From NCBI GenBank assembly GCA_030278955.1, contig JAOANR010000005.1, positions 1,531,431-1,595,430 of the forward strand: 64,000 nucleotides of DNA, given 5' to 3'. Each line of letters starts with the position of its first letter. Position 1 is the first letter of the stretch. The DNA comes from Hygrophila difformis. Its lineage: Eukaryota > Streptophyta > Magnoliopsida > Lamiales > Acanthaceae. Of the stretch, positions 40,201-49,225 are shown piece by piece. The position numbers and the translations under genes were made by a program. The notes beneath the pieces were generated by a model that worked only from the letters and a program-made list of their open reading frames with translations, did not search any database and was not told the origin of the DNA.

Positions 40201-40323
40201 AACACCTATTTACAAGATATCGAGACAGGACAAACAAAAATCGCGAACAGGGGGCTACGGGTGTGCGCGAATCGGACGAGAGAGTACTTACCATGGCTCG
40301 GCCTTAGAAGATGAGGACGCCAT
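37264..40323 (-). CDS. LARD ORF1, two-exon protein of unknown function
   Basis: Exon 2 (38893-37264) is an uninterrupted frame ending with TAA. Upstream I find a small exon 1 (40323-40292) encoding MASSSSKAEP plus the first two bases of a Trp codon. It ends at a strong donor (GTAAGTACT) and joins in frame to an acceptor preceded by a U-rich tract (ATATTTTTCAG at 38894). The predicted product is 553 residues: a helical N-terminal region (NEKVIKSALGLPDC, then TLHQAAIEASANRTQ), a central Trp/His-containing region (ERELFRCMKLFPCMWNP), and a Pro/Gln-rich then Lys-rich tail. No gag zinc knuckle, protease or polymerase motif is visible and I recognise no family. It is followed within 27 bases by ORF2. 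The intact 1.6-kb frame next to decayed ORFs 2 and 3 is notable. Confidence 0.6.
38894..40291 (-). other. Predicted intron of ORF1
   Basis: Bounded by GTAAGT at the donor and TTTTTCAG at the acceptor on the minus strand. It holds no supported coding frame. Near its 3' end (38,968-39,000) is a copy of AAATGTGAGGATGTTGAT next to a small stem (CACATTTTGAG/CTCGAAATGTG). Confidence 0.5.
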
Positions 40324-40504
40324 TGACGATTTGAAGAATTCCGGCAGAGTTTCGCCTGAGTTTGGTGGTCGGAGAGTGTGAAGAACATGTGGTGTTCGTT
40401 CGGAGAAAGGGTTTTGCGTTCGAGAGAAATTTGAAAAAAAATGCTAAGTGTTGGAGAAGTGAGGAAGAAGGAGGCGATGGGGGAGTATATAAACAAATGG
40501 GCCT

Positions 40505-41005
40505 AGTCGCGGAACCCTGGCCCATGTCGCGGAACCAGGTTCCACGACTGGGGTCTAGCGCCATTAGAGGGGGCGCTAGACTAGAAGCCAGTCGCGAGGG
40601 CATGCCTCGCGACTGGGGGAGGGTTCCTCGACAGGATTTAAAGGGTCGTGGGGCCAAGTGTGAACTGTGGCGCGAGAGTGAAAGCCAGTCGCGAGACGAT
40701 GTCCCGCAACTGGGTGTATCGCGACAGAAGTTTGGGAATGGGTTAGTGATGGTGTGTCGCGGAGCTGGTCCCAGGCGCTAGGCATTGTCTCGCGACTGGG
40801 TCCATTCCTCGACAGGATATGGAAAGAAAGGGGTTTAGGGACCGTGTCGCTATCCTCAATCCCAGTCGCGAGACGAGGTTCCGCGACTGGGGGTGGTTTT
40901 GCGACTGGGTAAAAGATGAGAGAGGGTAAGGGGAGCCAGTCGCTAGTCTTGGTCCCAGTCGTGAGGCGTGGCCTCGCGACTGGTGTCCAGTTCCGCGACT
41001 GGGTT
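40505..41005. repeat. Hairpin array in the element leader
   Basis: Outside the LTR, between PBS and ORF1, the same style of palindromes recurs: GTCGCGGAACC...GGTTCCACGAC (40,526-40,550), CAGTCGCGAGG...CCTCGCGACTG (40,594-40,617), CAGTCGCGAGAC...GTTCCGCGACTG (40,863-40,889) and CAGTCGTGAGGC...GCCTCGCGACTG (near 40,960). Here most units read CAGTCGCG rather than TGTCGCG. Confidence 0.8.
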
Positions 41006-41344
41006 TTTGAATTTTCAAATTTTTGATGGACTGGGCCCGAGAGTGATGTTGGGCCTGAGTCCATTTTATTTGAGTTTGATCTGAATAAATTCAGTCCAAA
41101 TGAATTCAAAATACTGGGCTGGATAATTTAAATAATCCACTTGCATAAATTAGGCTGGATCAATTCCATTTTTTTGTAAAATGTATTCCGGACTTTAAAT
41201 TGCTTTAATTTCCGGAATTATTTTCTTAAATTTATGGAATTAATCCAACTGGGAACCTGGTTTTTCACGCAATTTTTCTGCTCCTTCTTTTTGGTGGCTC
41301 CATGATTCCTGCAAGAAAGAATACCCAATTGGTTAAGTTTTTCC

Positions 41345-41405
41345 CTCAAATCAACATCCTCACATTTAGAGTCTTAGTACTCTAAATGTTTAATTGATTT
41401 GAGGG
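41345..41405. repeat. Inverted repeat with AAATGTGAGGATGTTGAT motif
   Basis: CCCTCAAATCAA and CACATTTAGAGT pair with ACTCTAAATGT and TTGATTTGAGGG around a short loop. The 18-base minus-strand motif also occurs at the 3' LTR border (19,559) and in the ORF1 intron (38,968). Confidence 0.7.
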
Positions 41406-41488
41406 TACTTTTCTGTTCTGAAATGAATACACTAAACTAACTATGAGTAATCAGGAGTGTAATTCTCTTAATAAATGACGCTACATCC

Positions 41489-41506
41489 TCCCCGGCAACG
41501 GCGCCA
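41489..41506 (-). other. Primer-binding site for tRNA-Asp
   Basis: The minus strand reads TGGCGCCGTTGCCGGGGA, the perfect complement of the 3' end of plant tRNA-Asp including CCA. It abuts the outer LTR terminus at 41507 with no gap. A second identical site lies inside the LTR at 41666-41683. Confidence 0.9.
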
Positions 41507-41858
41507 TGAAACTTTTGACAAATTTCGTACACGAGTATTTTATAAAATATCAAGTTTGAATTTATTAAATGAAAAGAGTTATGATTTATGGGAAGGGGTT
41601 TAAGGATATATTTCACTTTTTATTACTCATGTGGGAAACTTTGATTTCAAATGGCGCCATGAAAATCCCCGGCAACGGCGCCATGAAACTTTTGACAGAC
41701 TTCCCACACGAGTATTTTCTAAAAATAGAAAAAAGAGATTAATCCCGGGTTCGATTTTTATTTAATGAAACCAATTTATGAAGGCGGAGTTGGGATTAGG
41801 GATATATTTATAGGTTGTCATGTTTTTATTAACTCGTGTTAATAAACTGTGCCCCCGA
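41507..41858 (-). repeat. Duplicated LTR terminus with internal primer site
   Basis: Two tandem diverged units of about 175 bases, 41507-41683 and 41684-about 41858. Each starts TGAAACTTTTGACA on the plus strand and shares ACACGAGTATTTT, AATGAAA and GGATATATTT landmarks. A full tRNA-Asp site lies at their junction (41666-41683). Confidence 0.8.
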
Positions 41859-44800
41859 AAGCGCACGGAGTCAAAAATTGCAGTATTTTAGTAAGTACCG
41901 GATCGTTCACTGGAGGATGTGTGATAGAAGCAGGGCCCACGTCGTTTTATAAGATTTTCCACTCGGTTACTCGATTCAAGTTGTGTTTTAATTATCATCT
42001 ACTTGACATAATTTAATTCTAAGCTATGAAAGCAATGAAATAAAGCAGATAAAATTATTCTATAAAGCGAATTAAATTTAATCTAAGAAAGCAATAAATT
42101 TATTCTAAGAAAGCGGTTAAAATTATTCTAAGAAAGCAGATTTAAGATGAGACAGGAGGGACATGAAGAAAATAATAAAAATTGGACAAGGTTCAGATGA
42201 GACACAATTAAACTTCCATTTTAATACACAGATCTTTGTTCGGGATAATCCTTTCAGTTAGCTAACTCTCATGCTTTCTGTACTGTGTTCCCTTTAACAG
42301 ACAGGTACTTACAGTAAGAATTTACATGCTCTTAAGAAAGCAAAATCTAAGATACCACAGACTCATAACTGCCCTCACATGGCCATGTAGAGGCATGTTA
42401 TTCATCTGTGGTGGACAAGCAACACCTGACAAATCATTTATTGAAGTGTCAAGTACCGCTATCATTCCCCCGGTCACACCCAAAGATTTTAATTAAGCCC
42501 TGAACTATCCCTTAACTCTCAGTCCTAGTAGCAGTTAGAAGATCTAGTGACACATCTGAGTGACCTCTATGAAAGCGATTAAAAGAAAGCAGTAAAGAAA
42601 GCATTTAAAATCCTATCACTCGGGAGTTTCAAAAGCTTCGTACTGGTAGAAAAAGAAAGCCCCCAGTCAGGATGACCGGATGTGGTTATGAGATACAAAC
42701 TAATGAAACGAACCAATAGATTAGTTCGTTCCGGATACACCCACTCAGGACTCAAAAATAGGCTTTGGCAGAAGAGGATAGTAGTTGAAAGGAACTCAAC
42801 CCTATCTTTGAAAATGACCAAGGCCTACGCATTGTTCCTCTAGAATTACCTATCACACTGTATTTGAATCCAAGTGGATCCCATCTCGGTGTGACAGTTA
42901 AGACTAAATTCCCAACACATAGCAATTTCGGAAAATAATGAATCATTGAAAATCATTCCCTAAACAGGTACTAGACTCTCAATAAGAACACAGACCCTTT
43001 CAGTCTAGATGAGACCTAATCGCTGACTCTGCTTCTAATTTCCCAAAATCAATCCCCAGTCAAATGTGAATTAGTCATAACTGTGGAATTTATCCCTTAC
43101 TTAGATCCGGATTTTATAAATGAATTTTTGTTGGAAATTTAATTTGAGACATCTGATTTTAATCAAGACTCCTATGTCCGAGAGAAGGATTCCAAAATAA
43201 TTATGACCACATTATTTACATAATAGTATCATGCATAAATTTATAAGGAAGTGTAAAATTAAATTAACCCAAAATATAAAGTGGGTTTAGACAGAAGTTG
43301 GAATACAGAGATGAAATAGCCGGAGATGAGAGGAGAGTTCAAAAGAACATTTTATTTGGCTAAAAAGATGACAAAAATAATCAGGATAATCCGGACTGCA
43401 AACATCTGCTATCCAGGTCCTGACTATTCCAGGTGGGATGATTTTAGACAGCAAAAGACCTTAAATGACTGTGATCGCTATCATCAAGATTCCTACTATC
43501 TGTGAAATGAGAGAAAAACCTACATATTTTCTTACTGGAGTAATATTCAAACAGTGTTGATCGACACCGTTTGATAATATTACAGCTCAAAATTCGGGTT
43601 TGAAGTTAAGATAAGAAAATAAAACTGTATTCAGACAGGAACTGACCGAGTGGCTACTTCATTTCCCGGTAAGAGGACCGTTCGCCTGACCTCGTCAGTC
43701 ACTATCCAAACCATGCAAAATAACAAATAGTAATTAATACACAGACTACGGGCTACTTCATTTCCCGGTAAAGGGACCGTTCGCCAACATTATTCTATGA
43801 TATTTTTCACTATTCATTTCACACAGTACGGACAAAGACGAAATAAATAAAAGAAAATATTTTTGAGATCATCTTGTATGAGAGACATTGATTTCTCATG
43901 CAAGGGTATGGAAATTAATCCATAATTAATGACTTAAATAACCCTTCACACCATAATTAATTACAGTCCGTATTATCTGCTTAAGGCATTAAGGGTTTGT
44001 TTATAGAAAAATATTTTAATGAGAATTGAACAAAAATACTTTAATCATGGTAATTATCGACCTTAATTATTGCTAATCATGATCTTTAATTAATGACTTA
44101 AGGGTTCAATCGTTTAAGTGAGAGAATGGATAATAAAAATTTCGGCAGCATAACGCCTTATATTGCAAACTGGGATATTACATCTTAACCCGTGGGGTTA
44201 AGACGTGAGTGATGCAATATAATGGAGGATTAGAAATCAGAATTTTTGGAAATTAAAAAGAGAGGGATCCTGTCTCGATACCATAATTTGTGTCGCTAGC
44301 CGGGGCTCGCGACATGGGTATCTCGACAGGATGAATTTTTGAAATTTTTGGTAGGCTAGGCTTTGTGTCGCTATACAGGAAGTGTGTCGCGAGACATGGT
44401 CCCGCGACAGGAGTCTGGCGCCACAAGGCTTTGCTGAAAATTTTCTAAGTATTTGGGTCCCAGTCACGAGACTCAAAAATTGTGTCGCGAGACGTGGTCT
44501 CGCGACAGGGTGGTTTAGCGACTGGGGTTTTCAAAAATATCGCCAAGGCATAATTTCCTGTCTCGAAACAAAAGTGTGTCGCGAACCGTGGGTTCGCGAC
44601 AGGGGTTTCTCGACAGAGCCCTTTCAGTAAAATTTGCAAGAGTTTTTGGTCCTCAGTCTCTAAGCAAAGATTGTGTCACAAACCGTGGGTTCACGACAGA
44701 AATGCCTCGCGAATGAGGGTTTTATAAATAATTGGTAGACAGGTGTTCCTAGCACCTATGTCGCGAGACTACCTTCCTGACAGAAAGAGGCTAGCGACAT

Positions 44801-45512
44801 GGGTGTGTTCAGGACACATGTCAGAAGGGAACAGTGGCATGCATTGTGCGTGATCTTACCCATTTCAGATTAAAACCCATTCTAGCCTAAGATAACCAAA
44901 CACAAATCAAATAAAACTAAAATTTGCTTGAATAAAAAGATAACATAAACTAAGGCAGTATTTAAAAATGGGAAAACCCTAATCTAGGCTTGATCACACA
45001 TAAACATGCACCATCCAAAAATAAAAGAAAACAGTAAACAATAAACAATAAATAAGGGTCAAGTGACCCAAAAGAAAATGAAAGCATTAAATCCATGGGT
45101 TTACAACACCCATTTCATGATTTTGGGACACCGTTTCCGATTAACTTCCCATTTTATTGATGTGTTTGTTAATACCCATCATTTTAGGTATCACAAACCC
45201 TAAAACAAAGGTTTTAGAAAAGAAGAACAAGGTGGTAAGCTGGCTACCTAGCTGCTGGAAAGGAAAACAATACTGGAATTTAAACTAACCAAGCTACACT
45301 AAGGCATAAAATAAATAATACAACAAAATAAAAACTAAACTAAACTACCTAAGAACTGGATGCTTGATCCTGTCTTCAAGAGTGAAAGTTGCTAACTACC
45401 TGGCACCTTGGGATCACCATATATTTATAGAGGTGAAACCCTAGGCCCATGGACCTTGATCTGAGGCCCAAGCCTATCGTAAGGCTCACACACATCACAA
45501 GCATGTCGCGGC
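41507..45512 (-). repeat. 5' LTR of the LARD-like element (copy D), U3-truncated
   Basis: Its own 3' end is at 41507 next to the PBS. It matches copy A closely up to CATGTCGCGGCATCA at 45512, then changes to unrelated DNA upstream of the NLR region, losing about 0.65 kb of U3. It retains the TATA region (45,420-45,429), the hairpin array (44,150-44,810) and the AAAGC repeats (42,027-42,146). Confidence 0.85.
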
Positions 45513-45865
45513 ATCAGACAACACTTGTAATTTGCTAATATCAAAATTCCAAATCCATAGTCAATAAACCAAAATGAAATTGAGAGAAATTATTATGATT
45601 TCATACCGCTGCAGCCGCACCCAAAGCTGAATCAACAATTCAATTATTCAGAAACACTGTAGAAAGGCTTCTAACGCTGTAAAACCATAACAAAATCAAA
45701 TGCACTCAAATGAAAATCATCTTAAATAAGAATCACAATCCTAGACTACCAAATATAGTCGTGCTTAATTTAGTTCCGCCGGCAGATTTGTGGTGGTAAT
45801 TTAGTTCTACAAACTCATTTTTTCAACAAAAATAGTCTAGCTAAAAAGTTTTCAACAAAAATATC

Positions 45866-46045
45866 GTTCCGAGGGGTTGGGGACTTACCCTAGTTAAGTC
45901 TTCCGTCTCCCAACCATAGGTCGAGTGTTCGATCCCACCCGGCCCCTTATCCCTTCCCTTTATCCCCTTTGTAATTTGTGTGCTTTGGGCTCCACACACC
46001 TTTGCTGACACATGAATGTAACGGTTTACCAAAAAAAAAAAAAAA
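45866..46045 (+). mobile_element. tRNA-derived SINE, copy 1
   Basis: About 180 bases starting GTTCCGAGGGGTTGGGG, with a TAGTTAAG box-A-like site and a GGTCGAGTGTTCGATCCC box-B-like site. It ends in a run of 16 A. The sister copy at 50627-50814 shows the target duplication AAAAATATC on both sides. Confidence 0.65.
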
Positions 46046-46312
46046 ATCTATCCGTGATTATTTCAATGGACCAAGTCCATAGCCGCCGGGCCCCCAAAAA
46101 ATAGTCTGTCTTTGATTACTCTAACACAGCTGTAAAAAAAGGGATAGCACACACCACGATACAAAAAGTGTTGCTTTCACTATATACATACATTCCACAG
46201 AGAGATAAGAAATTATCCGGCTTGGCGATATATAGTGAAGCTCTTTCCCAACAGTATCCTCATCTCCCTTCACTCACTAATCAATACCATCTGAAAACAA
46301 TCCTTTCTAATC

Positions 46313-46448
46313 ATGGGTGACGCTTTCATTTCCGCAATTTCTAATCGTCTTATTGATGAGATACTCAAAACGGTTGGCAATGAAATCAATTTGGTGTGGG
46401 GTGTGCAAAAAGAGGTTCATGATCTTGCCACAAAGCTGATGAAGGTTA
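46313..46448 (+). pseudogene. Truncated NLR gene start, 45 codons
   Basis: ATGGGTGACGC through the first 45 codons of a CC-NB-LRR gene, identical in protein to residues 1-45 of the gene at 51117 (MGDAFISAISNRLIDEILK...). It ends where the Athila-like pol sequence begins, so only the start of the coiled-coil domain is left. Confidence 0.9.
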
Positions 46449-49120
46449 ATGCCCTTGATGTCTGCTAAGGTCCACCCAATGGCTTCCCTGTGTTCTCTCA
46501 AAACACGGAGTAGCTTTTCTTCTTGCACAGGAGATAGAGCAGCAGCTATGATCACAGGTAGTGTTTTTCCTTCTCCTAGAAAAGCATACTTTAAGTTCGA
46601 CGGCAGTGGCTTCAATTCTACAACTGGTGTCTGCAAAACAGAAGGCAACAATCCTTTGTCAGTCTTAGTTAGAATTGAATTTACAGCTATGTACCTTGGT
46701 GGTTGAGGTTCCAAAGATTGTAGAGCTTGAACCATATCTCTAACCGCTTCATTCAATGGCATATCATCCAAGGACTTAATGTCTAAGCTCTTTGTCAATG
46801 CAATTTCTAGCTCATCCTTTCCATAGAGCTCAAAATCTTCCTGCACACTATTATCAATAACATCTACTCTGCACAATTCATTAGATTCAACAGGGTACTT
46901 CATAGCATCAAAAATATTAAATTTAACTTGTTCCCCATTAAATTCCATTGTGAGAGTTCCACTTTTAACATCAATTTTAGTTTGTGCAGTACACATAAAT
47001 GGTCTCCCAAGTAAAATAGGTGAAGGATTAGGCGAATTCTCATCATGCATGTCTAGAACATAGAAATCAACTGGGAATATTAATTCATTGACTTGCACTA
47101 GGACATCCTCAATCATACCCTCAGGGTAAGCATTGGTCCTATCCGCAAGTTGAATAATTATCCCGGTTTCTTTCAATGGACCAACATTAAGAGCATTGAA
47201 GATAGACTTGGGCATAACATTAATAGCAGCTCCTAAATCTAGCATAGCTCGTTTGAGCTCAATCTTCCCTATCTTACAAGGAATTACAAACATACCTGGG
47301 TCTCCGCATTTCTGTGGTAGTTTTCTTTGAAGCATGGCGGAAATGTTCTCTCCAGCTAGTACTTTCTCATCCCCTTTCAGCTTTTGTTTGTTAGTGCATA
47401 GCTCTTTGAGGAACTTGGCATAACGGGGAATTTGTTTGATGGCATCCAACAACGGTATGCTTAGTTCAACTTTCTTGAACACCTCCATCATCTCCTTGTC
47501 TTTGTCGCTCTTGCTAGGCTTCGCCAACCTGTGAGGAAATGGAGCTATTTTAGTACTCGATTGAATAGGGGGATCAGAAATGACCTGTTCAGTAGACTTT
47601 TTAGCTTCTTTCTCTATTTCCTTTTCAATCTCCTCATCATCTTTCTCCTTTGAGATAATAACTTTAGGTTCGGCCAATTCCTTCCCACTTCGCAATGTTA
47701 TGGCATTAACACCCCTCGGGTTGTTATCTGTCTGAGCTGGTAGTCGGCCCCTTTCTCTTTCTTTGGACTCTCGAAGTTCAGCCATGACTTGAGCCATTTG
47801 ATCCTCCAGATTCTTCACACTCGTCCTAGTCTCCTGCTGAAATTGCAAAACACTAGAAGCAATAGATTTAACCATATCTTGCAATGAATTACCTGGAGCA
47901 GGGACATAATTTTGCCTTTGTTGTTGAGATTGCTGAGGTGGTCGGAAACCTGGTGGTTGTTGTGCAGAAGCTTGTTGATTTCCATAGCGTAAATTGGGAT
48001 GATCCCTCCATCCCGGATTGTACGTGTTGGAGAAAGGATCATAATTCTTTCTTTGCACAAAACCAGCTGCATTAACCTCTACTTCCTCAGATAATGTGGG
48101 ACATGCGTCAGTAGGATGATCATTGCTTGTGCAAATCCCACATGCTTTCACAGGAACAGTACCCATAGCAAGTTTACGAACAAAAGCAGTCAGTTCATTC
48201 AATTGTTGATGTATAGAAGAATTTACCTCAGTTGCTTCCTTGACTGCCACAATATCTCTGGGTCCGAATTGTTGGGAGTTCATTGCCATGTCATTGAGCA
48301 ATTCCCAAGCTTCCCGAGGTGTCTTGTTCATGAGGGCCCCTCCACAAGCAGCATCAATAATTCTCCTATCGATAGAGGTTAGTCCTTCATAGAAATATTG
48401 AATTAAAAGCTGTTCAGGAATTTGATGTTGTGGGCATCTAGCAATCAGTTTATTGAATCTATCCCAGTACTCATAAAGAGTTTCCCCTGATGCCTGTTTA
48501 ATACCACATATTTCCTTACGCAGAGTTGCAGCTCTAGATGCAGGATAAAATCTTTCTAAGAACCTGCGTTTCATCTCAGTCCAAGTGGTGACACTCCCTG
48601 CTGGAAGATTGAAGAGCCAGTCTTTCGCAGCATCTTTCAATGAAAATGGAAAAGCTCTCAACTTGATCTGGTCTTCGGTAATTCCTGGTGGTTTCATACT
48701 TGTGCACACCACATCGAACTCTTGCAAATGTTTATGGGGCTCCTCACCTGACAAACCATGGAAAGAAGGCAAAAGATGGATTAGTCCGGATTTAAGTTCA
48801 AATTGAGTATTACCTTCAATCATTGGAAAAGTTATGCAGAGTGGTTGTTGAGTTAAATCGGGAGCAGCCAGCTCCCTAAGAGTCATTCGTTGCGCCATTG
48901 GTGCTAGAAGAATCTCAACTTTTTCCTCTAGTTCTTGACTGTCCTCAGAGTCTGATGAACTAGAACTGTTTGCAGTTTGTAGAGCCACGTTAAGCAGTGG
49001 TGATAGAATGGTTGCTTTCTCCGCTCTTCTCTTTTCTCTGGCTTCCTTCCTGAAACGACGTGCAGTTTTCTCAATTTCAGGGTCAAAGTTTAATTCACTA
49101 CCACGTCCTGTTCGAGGCAT
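46449..49120 (-). pseudogene. Athila-like gag-protease polyprotein, 3'-truncated
   Basis: It starts MPRTGRGSELNFDPEIEK. The gag domain contains HLQEFDVVCTSMKP, FPFSLKDAAKDWLFNLP, TWTEMKRRFLERFYPASR and GETLYEYWDRFNKL, the standard retrotransposon gag block of Athila-type elements. A zinc-knuckle-like CGICTSNDHPTDACP follows. The protease is at AMLDLGAAINVMPKS, the DLGASIN type. The frame then reaches LPVIIAAALSPVQEEKLL and IGWTLADIKGIN at the beginning of reverse transcriptase. There it fuses to the antisense of the broken NLR copy. About 890 codons are open without a stop, so the element is fairly young. No catalytic reverse transcriptase remains. Confidence 0.88.
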
Positions 49121-49202
49121 AAACTAGTAAGCAGATATAAACAATAATATATAATTGGTAAATATAATAGAAATAACCAAAATAATGAAAATCCTTTTGG
49201 CG

Positions 49203-49220
49203 TCCCCGGCAACGGCGCCA
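49203..49220 (-). other. Primer-binding site for tRNA-Asp (Athila-like)
   Basis: The minus strand reads TGGCGCCGTTGCCGGGGA, five bases inside the LTR end. It is the same primer choice as the LARD-like element. Confidence 0.88.
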
Positions 49221-49225
49221 AAAAT

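Larger units (their letters stand above)
15791..45512 (-). mobile_element. LARD-like LTR element with giant LTRs, nested host
   Basis: Orientation is set by the primer-binding site: on the minus strand the 5' LTR (45512-41507) is followed by a tRNA-Asp PBS (41506-41489), a hairpin-rich leader, three ORFs, and the 3' LTR (19561-15791). The internal region excluding later insertions is about 8.6 kb. No protease, reverse transcriptase, RNase H or integrase motif is present, so the element must rely on enzymes from another gypsy element. The tRNA-Asp PBS is shared with Athila/Tat-type gypsy lineages. The 5' LTR is truncated on its U3 side at 45512 and the 3' LTR carries an internal deletion of about 1 kb. 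A solo LTR, LINE and second solo LTR are nested in ORF3. The target was the tail of the copia element. Confidence 0.82.
45687..46448 (+). repeat. Duplicated NLR 5' region, copy 1
   Basis: It matches 50448-51251 almost base for base, from ATAACAAAATCAAATGC to GATGAAGGTTA, including the same SINE insertion, the TATATA-containing promoter and the first 136 bases of the NLR reading frame. A 24-base stretch just before the ATG is missing here. At 46449 it switches to retroelement DNA. Confidence 0.92.

Noticed and set aside
40362..41109. Arg/Gly-rich frames of 139 and 177 codons
   Set aside because: They read through the palindromic leader array in both directions, as expected of GC-rich inverted repeats.
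41489..41506. tRNA-Asp gene fragment
   Set aside because: Only the 18 bases complementary to the tRNA 3' end are present, next to an LTR end, so it is a primer-binding site.
45866..46045. Functional tRNA gene
   Set aside because: There is a box-B-like T-arm, but no cloverleaf with an anticodon stem. The A tail and target duplication fit a SINE.
46307..46448. C-terminal extension of the Athila-like polyprotein (HQLCGKIMNLFLHT and on)
   Set aside because: It is the antisense of the NLR start reached by fusion, not retroelement sequence.
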